64,000 bases of DNA from Microbacterium oleivorans (lineage in GTDB: Bacteria; Actinomycetota; Actinomycetes; Actinomycetales; Microbacteriaceae), in NCBI RefSeq assembly GCF_001644225.1, contig NZ_LSTV01000001.1:992001-1056000 (forward strand), written 5' to 3'. Below, in pieces: positions 1 to 7,809 of the stretch (position 1 is its first letter; each line of letters opens with the position of its first letter). The notes beneath the pieces are model-generated. The model was not told where the DNA came from. It did not search any database and saw only the letters and a program-made list of their open reading frames with translations. The position numbers and the translations under genes were made by a program.

Positions 1-1254
1 GCGGATGAGGTCGGCGGGGACGCCGGCGGCGACGAGCTGCTCGGCGCTCAGCTGCTGGTGCGTCGTCGAGGCGGGGTGGATGACGAGGGTCCGCGCGTCG
101 CCGATGTTGGCCAGGTGAGAGGCGAGCTGCAGCGCGTCGATGACGGCCTCCCCGGCGCGGCGTCCCGCGGCCACCCGCTCCGCCTCGGTCGACGTCCCGT
201 CGCCCGCCTTCACGCCGAACGCGAAGACCGACCCCGGTCCGAGCGGCAGGTACTTCTGCGCCCGTGCATGGTGCGGATGACCGGGAAGCCCCGCCCACGT
301 CACGAACGAGACGCGGGGGTCGCAGTCCAGCCACTCGGCGACGATGCGCGCATTGGCGAGATGCGCGTCGATGCGCTGCGGCAGGGTCTCGACGCCCTGC
401 AGCAGCAGGAACGCGGAGTGCGGGCTGAGCGCCGCACCGATGTCGCGGAGCTGCTCGGTGCGGAGCTTGGTGAGGAAGCCGTACTCGCCGAAGTTGTCCC
501 ACCAGCGGATGCCGCCGTAGGAGGCCACCGGCTCGGTCATCTGCGGGAACTTCCCGTTGCCCCAGTCGAACGTCCCCTTCTCGACGACCACGCCGCCGAG
601 GGTGGTGCCGTGCCCGCCGAGGAACTTGGTGACCGAATGGATGACGATGTCCGCGCCGTGTTCGAGCGGCCGGGCGAGATACGGGGTCGCGAGGGTCGAG
701 TCGACGACGAGCGGGATGCCGGCCGCGTGAGCGACCTCGGCGAGACCCTCGATGTCGGCGATCTCGCCCGACGGGTTGCCGATCGTCTCGACGTAGAGGA
801 CCTTCGTCTCGGGCCGGATCGCCGCGGCGTAGTCGGCCGGATCGCTCGAGGCGACGAACGTGGTGTCGACGCCGAAGCGGCGGAGCGTCACGTCGAGCTG
901 CGTCACGGTTCCGCCGTAGAGCTGCGCCGAGGCCACGACGTGGTCGCCGACGCCGACGAGGGCGGCGAACGTGATGAACTCCGCACTCATGCCCGACGCC
1001 GTCGCGACGGCGCCGATCCCGCCCTCGAGCGAGGCGAGGCGCTCCTCGAGCGCGGCGACGGTGGGGTTGCCGATGCGGGAGTAGATGTTGCCGTACTTCT
1101 GCAGCGCGAAGAGGTTCGCGGCATCCGTCGCGTCGTCGAAGACGAACGAGGAGGTCTGGTAGATCGGCACGGCGCGGGCGCCGGTGGCGGCATCCGGGGT
1201 CCCTCCGGCGTGAAGGGCGCGGGTACGGAAGCCGAAGCGGTGTTCGTCGGTCAT
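1..1254 (-). CDS. metY: O-acetylhomoserine aminocarboxypropyltransferase (sulfhydrylase), 3' end cut by window
   Basis: PLP enzyme that makes homocysteine from O-acetylhomoserine and sulfide (direct sulfhydrylation). 418 codons are present from the ATG at 1254 to the window edge; the family is about 430-440 aa, so only the C-terminal tip is missing. The fold-type I Cys/Met-metabolism signature is visible: YSRIGNPT near residue 58, the PLP lysine in [10 protein letters not shown] near residue 210, and [13 protein letters not shown] before it. The start lies 25 bp after the stop of the acetyl-CoA synthetase gene with a purine-rich RBS between, so it is probably the last gene of the sulfonate transporter operon. 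That fits a role in sulfide capture. Family assignment is secure; operon membership is inferred. Confidence 0.93.
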   Translation of the reverse strand, partial: MTDEHRFGFRTRALHAGGTPDAATGARAVPIYQTSSFVFDDATDAANLFALQKYGNIYSRIGNPTVAALEERLASLEGGIGAVATASGMSAEFITFAALVGVGDHVVASAQLYGGTVTQLDVTLRRFGVDTTFVASSDPADYAAAIRPETKVLYVETIGNPSGEIADIEGLAEVAHAAGIPLVVDSTLATPYLARPLEHGADIVIHSVTKFLGGHGTTLGGVVVEKGTFDWGNGKFPQMTEPVASYGGIRWWDNFGEYGFLTKLRTEQLRDIGAALSPHSAFLLLQGVETLPQRIDAHLANARIVAEWLDCDPRVSFVTWAGLPGHPHHARAQKYLPLGPGSVFAFGVKAGDGTSTEAERVAAGRRAGEAVIDALQLASHLANIGDARTLVIHPASTTHQQLSAEQLVAAGVPADLIR

Positions 1255-1279
1255 GTCTTCTCTCTCGGGATGCCGCGTG

Positions 1280-3298
1280 TCAGGCCGCGGCGAGGGCGGC
1301 GGCGATCTCTGCGACGGCGTCGGGGTTCTGCAGCGACGTGGTGTCGCCGAGCGGCGCGGGCTCGCGACCGGCACGGCGGTCCTGCTCCGCCTGCCACAGC
1401 TGGGCGAGCAGGCGGCGGAGGATCTTGCCGGAACGGGTCTTCGGCAGGTCCGGGACGACGACCACATGGCGGGGCTTGGCGACCGGCCCGATCTCGCGCG
1501 CGACGTGCGCGCGGAGGTCGGCGGCATCCGGCTCCCCCGCCCCGGACGCGACGACGAAAGCCGCGACCGCGTGGCCGGTGACGGGATCGGCGACAGCCGT
1601 CGTGCCCGCCTCGCCCACCGTCTCGTGCGCCACGAGGACCGATTCGATCTCGATCGTCGACAGGCGGTGCCCGGAGACGTTCACGACGTCGTCGAGTCGC
1701 CCGAGGATGCGGATGTGGCCATCGGTGTCGCGGGTCGCACCGTCCCCCGCGACGTAGTAGCCGCCGTACTCCCCGTGCCCGGCGTAGGCCGACCAGTACG
1801 CGTCGCGGTAGCGGTCCGGGTCCCCCCAGACGGTCCGCGCCATGCCCGGCCAGGGCCGCCGCACGACGAGCGTGCCCGAGCGTCCCGGCGGGACCTCGCG
1901 GCCCTCGGCATCCACCACGGCCGCGTCGATCCCCGGCAGCGGGACGGTCGCGGAGCCGGGCTTCAGGGTCGTGACGCCGGGCAGCGGGGCGATCATCGCC
2001 GCACCGGTCTCGGACTGCCACCACGTGTCGACGACGGGCACCTCGTCGCGGCCGAACGTGCGACGGAACCACACCCACGCGGCGGGGTTGATCGCCTCGC
2101 CCACGGTGGCGAGCAGGCGGATGCTCGACAGGTCGTGGCCCGCGGGGAGCGCGTCGCCGAACCAGGTCATGAAGGTGCGGATGAGGGTGGGCGCCGTGTA
2201 GTAGACGGTCACCCCGTAGCGCTCGATGATCTCGAGATGACGCTCGCGGTGCGGCGCATCGGGGGTGCCCTCGTAGATGACCTGCGTGAGACCGTTCGAG
2301 AGCGGGCCGTAGATCTCGTAGGTGTGCGCGGTGACCCAGGCGAGGTCGGCGGTGCACCAGTGCACGTCGTCGGGCTTCGCGTCGAAGTGGGCCCAGTGCG
2401 CCCAGCTCGCGTGCGCGAGGTACCCGCCCGAGGTGTGCACGAGACCCTTTGGCCTGCCCGTCGTGCCGGAGGTGTAGATGATGAAGAGCGGATGCTCCGC
2501 CTCGAACGCCGGCGCCACGTGGACGGACGGCGCGGTGTCGACCACGTCGTGCCACCAGACGTCGCGACCCGGGGTCCACGCGACTTCGTCGCCGGTGCGC
2601 CGGACGACCAGCACGTGCTCTAGGGCCGGAAGTCCCGCAGCCGCGGTGTCGGCGGCGGACTTCACCTCGACCGCTCCCCCGCGGCGGAACTGCCCGTCGC
2701 TCGTGACGAGCAGCTTCGCGCCCGTGTCTTCGAGGCGGAACCGCAGGGCCTCGGCCGAGAACCCGCCGAACACGAGCGAGTGCACCGCTCCGACGCGCGC
2801 GCAGGCGAGCGCGATCACGACCGTCTCGACGAGGACCGGCAGGTAGACGACGACGCGATCGCCCGGACCGATGCCGAGCCCTTCCAGCGCGTTCGCTGCC
2901 TGGGAGACGCGGCGCAGCAGATCGGCGTAGGTGACGGTCGTGCGGTCGCCGGGCTCACCCTCGAAGTGCAGGGCCACCTTGTCGCCGCGACCGGCGGCGA
3001 CGTGACGGTCGACGCAGTTCACGGCGACGTTCAGGGTGCCCCCGTCGAACCAGCGGGCGACCGGGACGGCGAGTGTGCCGTCGTCGGAGCGGGCGGGGGG
3101 CTGCCAGTCGAGCGCGGTGTGCCAGGGGGTCGTCCAGTCCAGGCGCCGGGCGGCACGCTCCCAGAAGGCCAGGGGATCCGCGGCAGCCTCCCCGTACGCA
3201 TCGGCGGTCACGTTGGCCTGCGCGGCGAACGTGGGCGGCGCCGGGTAGGCGCGGGTCTCGACGAGGCGCAGCTCGTCGTCTGCGGTCGTCGAAGTCAT
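1280..3298 (-). CDS. acs: acetyl-CoA synthetase (AMP-forming), coupled to an ABC transporter
   Basis: Activates acetate (possibly propionate) to acyl-CoA through an acyl-adenylate. 672 aa, close to the usual ~650. The ANL signatures are present: YTSGTTGRPKG phosphate-binding loop, TWWQSETG with the tryptophan that closes the acetate pocket in E. coli Acs, and the C-terminal PKTRSGKILRR with the lysine that is acetylated in Acs homologues. The ATG at 3298 is chosen because it overlaps the permease stop (ATGA) and gives the normal N-terminus; the open frame continues upstream only as a shadow of the permease. The coupling to a sulfonate-type transporter is unusual for acs and raises the possibility that it handles a carboxylate from an imported organosulfur compound. 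That last point is inference. Confidence 0.9.
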   Translation of the reverse strand: MTSTTADDELRLVETRAYPAPPTFAAQANVTADAYGEAAADPLAFWERAARRLDWTTPWHTALDWQPPARSDDGTLAVPVARWFDGGTLNVAVNCVDRHVAAGRGDKVALHFEGEPGDRTTVTYADLLRRVSQAANALEGLGIGPGDRVVVYLPVLVETVVIALACARVGAVHSLVFGGFSAEALRFRLEDTGAKLLVTSDGQFRRGGAVEVKSAADTAAAGLPALEHVLVVRRTGDEVAWTPGRDVWWHDVVDTAPSVHVAPAFEAEHPLFIIYTSGTTGRPKGLVHTSGGYLAHASWAHWAHFDAKPDDVHWCTADLAWVTAHTYEIYGPLSNGLTQVIYEGTPDAPHRERHLEIIERYGVTVYYTAPTLIRTFMTWFGDALPAGHDLSSIRLLATVGEAINPAAWVWFRRTFGRDEVPVVDTWWQSETGAAMIAPLPGVTTLKPGSATVPLPGIDAAVVDAEGREVPPGRSGTLVVRRPWPGMARTVWGDPDRYRDAYWSAYAGHGEYGGYYVAGDGATRDTDGHIRILGRLDDVVNVSGHRLSTIEIESVLVAHETVGEAGTTAVADPVTGHAVAAFVVASGAGEPDAADLRAHVAREIGPVAKPRHVVVVPDLPKTRSGKILRRLLAQLWQAEQDRRAGREPAPLGDTTSLQNPDAVAEIAAALAAA

Positions 3299-4119
3299 GA
3301 CCACTTCCGCAGGACACGGCGCTGGAGCAGAGTGACGAGCGCGTTCGAGAGCACCCCGAGGCCCGCCAGGATCACGATCGCCAGGAAGATGCGGTCGACG
3401 CGTCCTGTGCTCTGCGAATCGGTGAGCAAGTATCCGAGACCCATCGAGGCGGAGATGAGCTCCGCGGCGACGAGGAACAACCACGCCTGCGCGAGCGCCA
3501 GGCGCAGACCCGAGACGAGGGAGGGGACGGTCGCCGGCAGCTGGACCGTGCGGAGCAGCTCCCACCCGCGGAGACCGAACGAGCGCGCCATCTCGACGAG
3601 GTGCGGATCGACATGGCGGAGGGCGCCCGCGACGGTCGTGAAGACCGGGAAGAACGCACCGATCGCCACCAGCGTCACCTTCGGCTCCTCGCCGATGCCC
3701 ATCCACAACAGCAGGAGCGGCACCAAGGCCAGCGACGGGATCGCGCGGAACCCCGCGAGGATCGGGCTGAGCAGGACGTCCCCGGAACGAGTCAGCCCGA
3801 CGACCGCGGCGACGGCAAGGCCCACGACCGACCCGACCGCGAAGCCCAGGAGCACGCGCTGCACCGAGATCGCGATGTGGCGCCACAAGGTGCCGTCTTG
3901 GGCGAGCCCCACCGCCGCGTTCAGGACGTCGACCGGCGCGGGCAGGCGATAGGTCGGGATCACCCCGAACGCCGTCACCGCCTGCCACAGGGCGAGGAGG
4001 GCGACGGGGACGACGAGACCGCCCACGACGCGGACGCTCGTGCGAGACCAGAACGGCCGCACCGCCGCCGCGCCCGAGGGCGCCGCGGCGGTGGAGGTCG
4101 CCTCTGCGGAGGCCGTCAT
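3295..4119 (-). CDS. ABC transporter permease, sulfonate/taurine/nitrate type (SsuC/TauC-like)
   Basis: Integral membrane permease of a BPD_transp_1 importer, 274 aa. A hydrophobic first segment lies near residues 30-50, and the EAA-type cytoplasmic loop is seen around VEMARSFGLRGWELLRTVQLPATVPSLVSGL, followed by further membrane segments. Length and sequence match SsuC/TauC/NrtB permeases; the substrate cannot be read from sequence. It follows the binding-protein gene with 2 bp between and overlaps acs by 4 bp (ATGA). The N-terminal ~20 residues are Ala/Ser/Thr-rich and cytoplasmic. Confidence 0.88.
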   Translation of the reverse strand: MTASAEATSTAAAPSGAAAVRPFWSRTSVRVVGGLVVPVALLALWQAVTAFGVIPTYRLPAPVDVLNAAVGLAQDGTLWRHIAISVQRVLLGFAVGSVVGLAVAAVVGLTRSGDVLLSPILAGFRAIPSLALVPLLLLWMGIGEEPKVTLVAIGAFFPVFTTVAGALRHVDPHLVEMARSFGLRGWELLRTVQLPATVPSLVSGLRLALAQAWLFLVAAELISASMGLGYLLTDSQSTGRVDRIFLAIVILAGLGVLSNALVTLLQRRVLRKWS

Positions 4120-4121
4120 GA

Positions 4122-5144
4122 TCAGCCCGCGGCCTTCTCAGCGAACGTCGACTCGATGATCGTGTCGAGCGCCGCATCCACGGCATCCTGCCCACCGGTC
4201 ACCGCGTCGGAGTCGACGAGCACCGGAGCGATCTTCTCGAGGACCGCCAACTGGGCGTCGCCGGGGATGCCGCTGACGTCGAGGTTCGAGCGCTCGGAGA
4301 TGACGGTGGTCGCGACGGCGGGGTCGATCCCGGCGACCTCGGCGAGGAGCGCCGCGGTCTCGTCGGGATTCGCCAGAGCCCACTCGCGGGCCTCCTCGTA
4401 CGCGTCGACGACGACCTGCGCGACGTCGGCGTGGTCGGTGAGGAACTCCTCGGTCGCATTGAGGAAGCCGTACGAGTTGAAGTCGACGTTCCGGTAGATC
4501 AGCTTGTCGCCCGACTCGACCTCGGCGGCCGCCATGATCGGGTCGAGACCGGCCCACGCGTCGACCGATCCGCCGTCGAGGGCCGAGCGGCCGTCGGCGT
4601 GCTGCAGGTTCTGCACCTCGACGTCCGAGACGCCGAGTCCGGCCGTCTCGAGCGCCTGCAGCAGGAAGAAGTACGGGTCGGTGCCGCTGGTCGCCGCGAC
4701 CTTCTTGCCCTTCAGGTCCGCGATCGAGGTGATGTCGCTGTCGGGGCCGACGACGAGCGCCGACCACTCGGGCTGCGAGTAGACGTCGATGACCTTGATC
4801 GGCGAGCCGTTGGCGCGGGCCAGCAGCGCGGCGGAGCCGGCCGTGGAGCCGACGTCGAGCGAACCGGCGCGCAGCAGCTCGTTGGCCTTGTTCGACCCGG
4901 CGGACTGCGTCCACTCGACGTCGACGTCGTCGCCGAGCGCCTTCTCGATGAGGCCCTGGTCCTTCACGACGAGGCTCAGCGGGTTGTAGGTCGCGAAGTC
5001 GATCGACAGCGTGTCGGTGGACCACTCCCCCGTGCTCTCGGAGGTGGACGCGGCGTTCTCGCCGGCGAGGCACCCCGTGGCCATGAGCATCACCGCTCCC
5101 GCCACGACGATCGTGGGGGCGGTGCGGCGGATGACGGTGCTCAT
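4122..5144 (-). CDS. ABC transporter substrate-binding lipoprotein, sulfonate/taurine/nitrate type (SsuA-like)
   Basis: Extracytoplasmic receptor for the importer, 340 aa. The N-terminus is a lipoprotein signal: two arginines, a hydrophobic stretch and the lipobox MATGC with the lipidated cysteine at residue 25. A Ser/Thr-rich linker follows, then an NMT1/SsuA-like periplasmic-binding fold (ADLKGKKVAATSGTDPYFFLLQALETAGL; VDAWAGLDPIMAAAE). The start at 5144 overlaps the ATPase stop (ATGA), so the genes are translationally coupled. Aliphatic sulfonate or taurine is the likeliest ligand because metY is downstream, but nitrate or thiamine-precursor ligands are possible in this fold. Confidence 0.86.
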   Translation of the reverse strand: MSTVIRRTAPTIVVAGAVMLMATGCLAGENAASTSESTGEWSTDTLSIDFATYNPLSLVVKDQGLIEKALGDDVDVEWTQSAGSNKANELLRAGSLDVGSTAGSAALLARANGSPIKVIDVYSQPEWSALVVGPDSDITSIADLKGKKVAATSGTDPYFFLLQALETAGLGVSDVEVQNLQHADGRSALDGGSVDAWAGLDPIMAAAEVESGDKLIYRNVDFNSYGFLNATEEFLTDHADVAQVVVDAYEEAREWALANPDETAALLAEVAGIDPAVATTVISERSNLDVSGIPGDAQLAVLEKIAPVLVDSDAVTGGQDAVDAALDTIIESTFAEKAAG

Positions 5145-5980
5145 CGGGTCTCCTGAGGGGTCGAGCGGTGGGTGTCGACGCCGAGTCCGTCGAGGAGCTC
5201 GGCGCGGAGGTCCGTGAAGCCGCGATCGGCGCGGTCACGGGGGCGGATGCCGGGGACCTCGATCACGCGTGCGATCGAGGATTCCGGGGATCCGGCGTCG
5301 ATCGCACGCAGCTGCAGCACGCGGTCGGCGAGGTAGAGCGCTTCCTCGACGTCGTGCGTCACGAGGACGACGGTCGTCGGTTCGGCGGAGTGGATGTCGA
5401 GGAGGAGGTCCTGCATGCGCAGCCGCGTGAGCGCGTCGAGGGCGCCGAACGGCTCGTCGAGCAGCAGCACCTCGGGTCCGCGGGCGAGGGCACGAGCGAG
5501 TGAGGCGCGCTGCGCCATCCCGCCCGAGACCTCGCGGGGGCGACGCGTCGCGGCGGAGGTCAGACCCACGAGGTCGAGCAGCTCGGCGACGCGGGCTCTC
5601 GTCGCGGCGCGCGCGGTGCCGCGCGGCATCCCGAGTTCGACGTTCTCGGCGATGCTGCGCCACGGCAGCAGGCGCGGCTCCTGGAAGGCGACGGCGGTGC
5701 GCTCGTCGGTGTCGCGGAGCGGCGTGCCGTCGACGGTCACCGACCCCGCAGTCGGGGTGTCGAGCCCCGCCAGCAGACGCAGGAGCGTGGACTTGCCGCA
5801 CCCGGAGGGACCGACGACGGCGACGATCTCCCCGGGGTCGATCGTCAGGTCGACGCCGCGGAGCACCGGGACCGCGCCGTTCGCGCCGGCGAAGGTGCGT
5901 TCCACACCCGCGAGCGACACCGCCCCGGGTGCCGCGGCGGGAGGCGACGCAGGCGCGGTGGCGGTCAGGACGGTGGACAT
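5141..5980 (-). CDS. ABC transporter ATP-binding protein, sulfonate/taurine/nitrate type (SsuB-like)
   Basis: ATPase of the importer, 279 aa. Walker A GPSGCGKSTLLRLL, Q-loop VAFQEPRLLPW, ABC signature VSGGMAQRASLARALARGP, Walker B LLLDEPFGALD and the switch histidine in LVTHDVEEAL are all intact. About 20 extra Ala/Pro residues precede the domain. The C-terminus is longer than the minimal domain, as in SsuB/TauB. It is the first gene of the unit ATPase-binding protein-permease-acs-metY. No ssuD/tauD-type desulfonating enzyme is in view. Confidence 0.9.
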   Translation of the reverse strand: MSTVLTATAPASPPAAAPGAVSLAGVERTFAGANGAVPVLRGVDLTIDPGEIVAVVGPSGCGKSTLLRLLAGLDTPTAGSVTVDGTPLRDTDERTAVAFQEPRLLPWRSIAENVELGMPRGTARAATRARVAELLDLVGLTSAATRRPREVSGGMAQRASLARALARGPEVLLLDEPFGALDALTRLRMQDLLLDIHSAEPTTVVLVTHDVEEALYLADRVLQLRAIDAGSPESSIARVIEVPGIRPRDRADRGFTDLRAELLDGLGVDTHRSTPQETR

Positions 5981-6024
5981 GCGTCCAGCTTTCCGGACCG
6001 CCGCCGTCCCGCCTCATCGGCTGT

Positions 6025-6045
6025 AACGGTCTGAAACGAACCGTT
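6025..6045. promoter_or_regulatory. inverted repeat upstream of the sulfonate transporter operon (possible operator)
   Basis: AACGGT, a 9-bp spacer and ACCGTT form an exact 6-bp inverted repeat in the 76-bp gap between gmk and the ATPase gene, about 45 bp before the ATPase start. The spacing of half-sites suits a dimeric repressor. It is not followed by a T-run, so it is a poor terminator. The identity of any regulator is unknown. Confidence 0.35.
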
Positions 6046-6056
6046 CCCGGCGGGCG

Positions 6057-6953
6057 TCAGCGGGCGAGGTCCGCCACTTCGGCGGCAGCCCGGGCGACGT
6101 CGTCGTTCACGACGCGGTAGTCGAACTCGCCTTGGGAAGCCAGCTCGACGCGCGCCGTCTTGAGGCGCCGTGCGCGCTCCTCCTCGCCCTCGGTGCCCCG
6201 CCCCACGAGGCGGTTCACGAGCTCGTCCCAGCTCGGCGGCAGGAGGAAGACGAGCGTCGCGTCCGGCGCCGCGGCGCGCACCTGACGCGCGCCCTGCAGG
6301 TCGATCTCGAGGAGGACCGTACGGCCCTCCGCGAGGGCGGCGTCGATGGGACGGCGCGGCGTGCCGTACCGGTAGGCGTTGTGGACCGTCGCGTGCTCGA
6401 GGAGCTCGCCGTCGCGCACCATCCGGTCGAACTCGGCATCGTCGACGAAGAAGTAGTGCTCCCCCTCGACCTCGCCCGGTCGGGGCGGCCGCGTCGTGGC
6501 CGAGACCGACAGCAGGATCTCGGGGTGGTGCTCCTTGATGTGCGCGGCGACGGTGCCCTTGCCGACCGCGGTCGGGCCGGCCAGGACGATCAGCCGGCTG
6601 CGCTCGGCGCGCGCCCGCGGCTCGGGCAGGCGGCGGTCGAGGTACTCCTGCAGCACCTGGCGCTGACGGATGCCGAGACCGCCGATCTTCTTCACCGGTG
6701 CGATCTGGAGGTCGGCGAGGATGCGGTCGCGCTTGCCTTCGCCGATGGCGGGGATCGCGGTCAGGAATTCGGTGACGCGCATGGCGGCCGCCGCGGACTG
6801 GGGCTCGGCCCACGCGCGTCGCAGGAGGTCCTGCGGGCTGATGACGCGCGTCGAGACGTCGCGCTTGAGCGCGGCACGCTCGCGGCGTGCCGCGACTGCG
6901 CGTCGCGATGCGGCGGCGCGGTCGACCTCGGGAGGGGTGCGGGAGTCAGGCAT
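6057..6953 (-). CDS. gmk: guanylate kinase with N-terminal actinobacterial integration host factor (mIHF) domain
   Basis: 298 aa, about 100 more than a normal guanylate kinase. Residues ~10-105 (RRAVAARRERAALKRD... MRVTEFLTAIPAIGEGKRDRILADL ... KKIGGLGIRQRQVLQEYL) match the actinobacterial mIHF DNA-binding protein, including its helix-hairpin-helix-like core and GLG.RQR motif. Residues ~118-298 are guanylate kinase (GMP + ATP to GDP + ADP): P-loop LAGPTAVGKGTV, SVSATTRPPRPGEVEGEHYFFV, and the lid RLVGRGTEGEEERARRL. The ATG at 6953 overlaps the pyrF stop by 8 bp. In mycobacteria mihF and gmk are adjacent separate genes; here they form one frame with no stop or internal overlap. Confidence 0.9.
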   Translation of the reverse strand: MPDSRTPPEVDRAAASRRAVAARRERAALKRDVSTRVISPQDLLRRAWAEPQSAAAAMRVTEFLTAIPAIGEGKRDRILADLQIAPVKKIGGLGIRQRQVLQEYLDRRLPEPRARAERSRLIVLAGPTAVGKGTVAAHIKEHHPEILLSVSATTRPPRPGEVEGEHYFFVDDAEFDRMVRDGELLEHATVHNAYRYGTPRRPIDAALAEGRTVLLEIDLQGARQVRAAAPDATLVFLLPPSWDELVNRLVGRGTEGEEERARRLKTARVELASQGEFDYRVVNDDVARAAAEVADLAR

Positions 6954-7809
6954 GTCGTGGGTCCTGGAGTTCGGAGTTGTGGGTGTCGATGGCCGCGCCG
7001 ATCCCGTTGGGACCCGCACCGAGGATGCTGCGGCTCGCGCTGGCGAGCACCTGCGGTGCGAGCGGACCGAACCGCTCGGTGAGGTCGCGCAGGCGGGCAC
7101 CCTGCGCGCCGAACCCCGGGGCGAGGATCGATGCGCGGTGCAACGAAGCATCCGACAGTCCGAGGTCGGCGCGTTCCACTGTAGCCCCGACGACGAACCC
7201 CACCGGCCCGAACCTGTCGTCTCCGACGACCACAGAGGCATTCGCGGCTCCGGCACGCTGGGCGACCCAGTCGGCCACCGTCTGGCCGCGCTCCGCATCG
7301 ACCGCCGTGACCTCGGCGGACTGGAGGCCGGCCGCCTCGGGGTTGCTCGTGGCGGCGAGGACGTAGACGCCCTTGCCCGCACGCACGGCGGTCGCGATCG
7401 TGCCGCGCAGGGAGTCCGGGCCGAGGTACGGGCTGACCGTCACGGCATCCGATTCCAACGGGGATCCGGCTGCGAGCCACGCCTCGGCGTAGCCGTCCAT
7501 CGTCGTGCCGATGTCGCCGCGCTTGGCGTCGGCGATCACCACGAGGCCCGCGGCGCGCGCCGTGCCGATGACCTCCTCGAGGGCGGCGTAGCCCGCGGAG
7601 CCGTAGCGCTCGAAGAACGCCACCTGCGGCTTCACGACGCCGACGCGGGTGCGGGCGGCATCCACCACGCGCAGGCCGAACTCGCGGACGCCTGCAGCGG
7701 ATGCCGGGAGCCCCCACGCGTCCAGGAGGGACGCGTGGGGGTCGATCCCGACGCACAGCGGGCCGCGGGCGTCGACCGCCGCGGCCAGCCGTGAACCGAA
7801 TGAGGTCAC
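6946..7809 (-). CDS. pyrF: orotidine-5'-phosphate decarboxylase
   Basis: Last step of UMP synthesis, OMP to UMP plus CO2. 287 aa, the long mycobacterial-type subfamily. The catalytic [19 protein letters not shown] motif near residue 95 carries the Lys-Asp network. The start overlaps the carB stop by 4 bp (ATGA), and its own end overlaps the gmk fusion by 8 bp. Member of the pyr operon. Confidence 0.95.
   Translation of the reverse strand: MTSFGSRLAAAVDARGPLCVGIDPHASLLDAWGLPASAAGVREFGLRVVDAARTRVGVVKPQVAFFERYGSAGYAALEEVIGTARAAGLVVIADAKRGDIGTTMDGYAEAWLAAGSPLESDAVTVSPYLGPDSLRGTIATAVRAGKGVYVLAATSNPEAAGLQSAEVTAVDAERGQTVADWVAQRAGAANASVVVGDDRFGPVGFVVGATVERADLGLSDASLHRASILAPGFGAQGARLRDLTERFGPLAPQVLASASRSILGAGPNGIGAAIDTHNSELQDPRHA

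Noticed and set aside
58..1581. 507-codon open frame on plus strand opposite metY
   Set aside because: Arg/Asp-rich, low-complexity translation without motifs, antisense to a gene with clear PLP-enzyme signatures; a GC-rich shadow frame.
1280..3298. sulfoacetate- or other acyl-CoA ligase instead of acetyl-CoA synthetase
   Set aside because: The length, the WWQSETG pocket motif and the PKTRSGKILRR end match Acs itself; a different substrate is kept only as a hypothesis from context.
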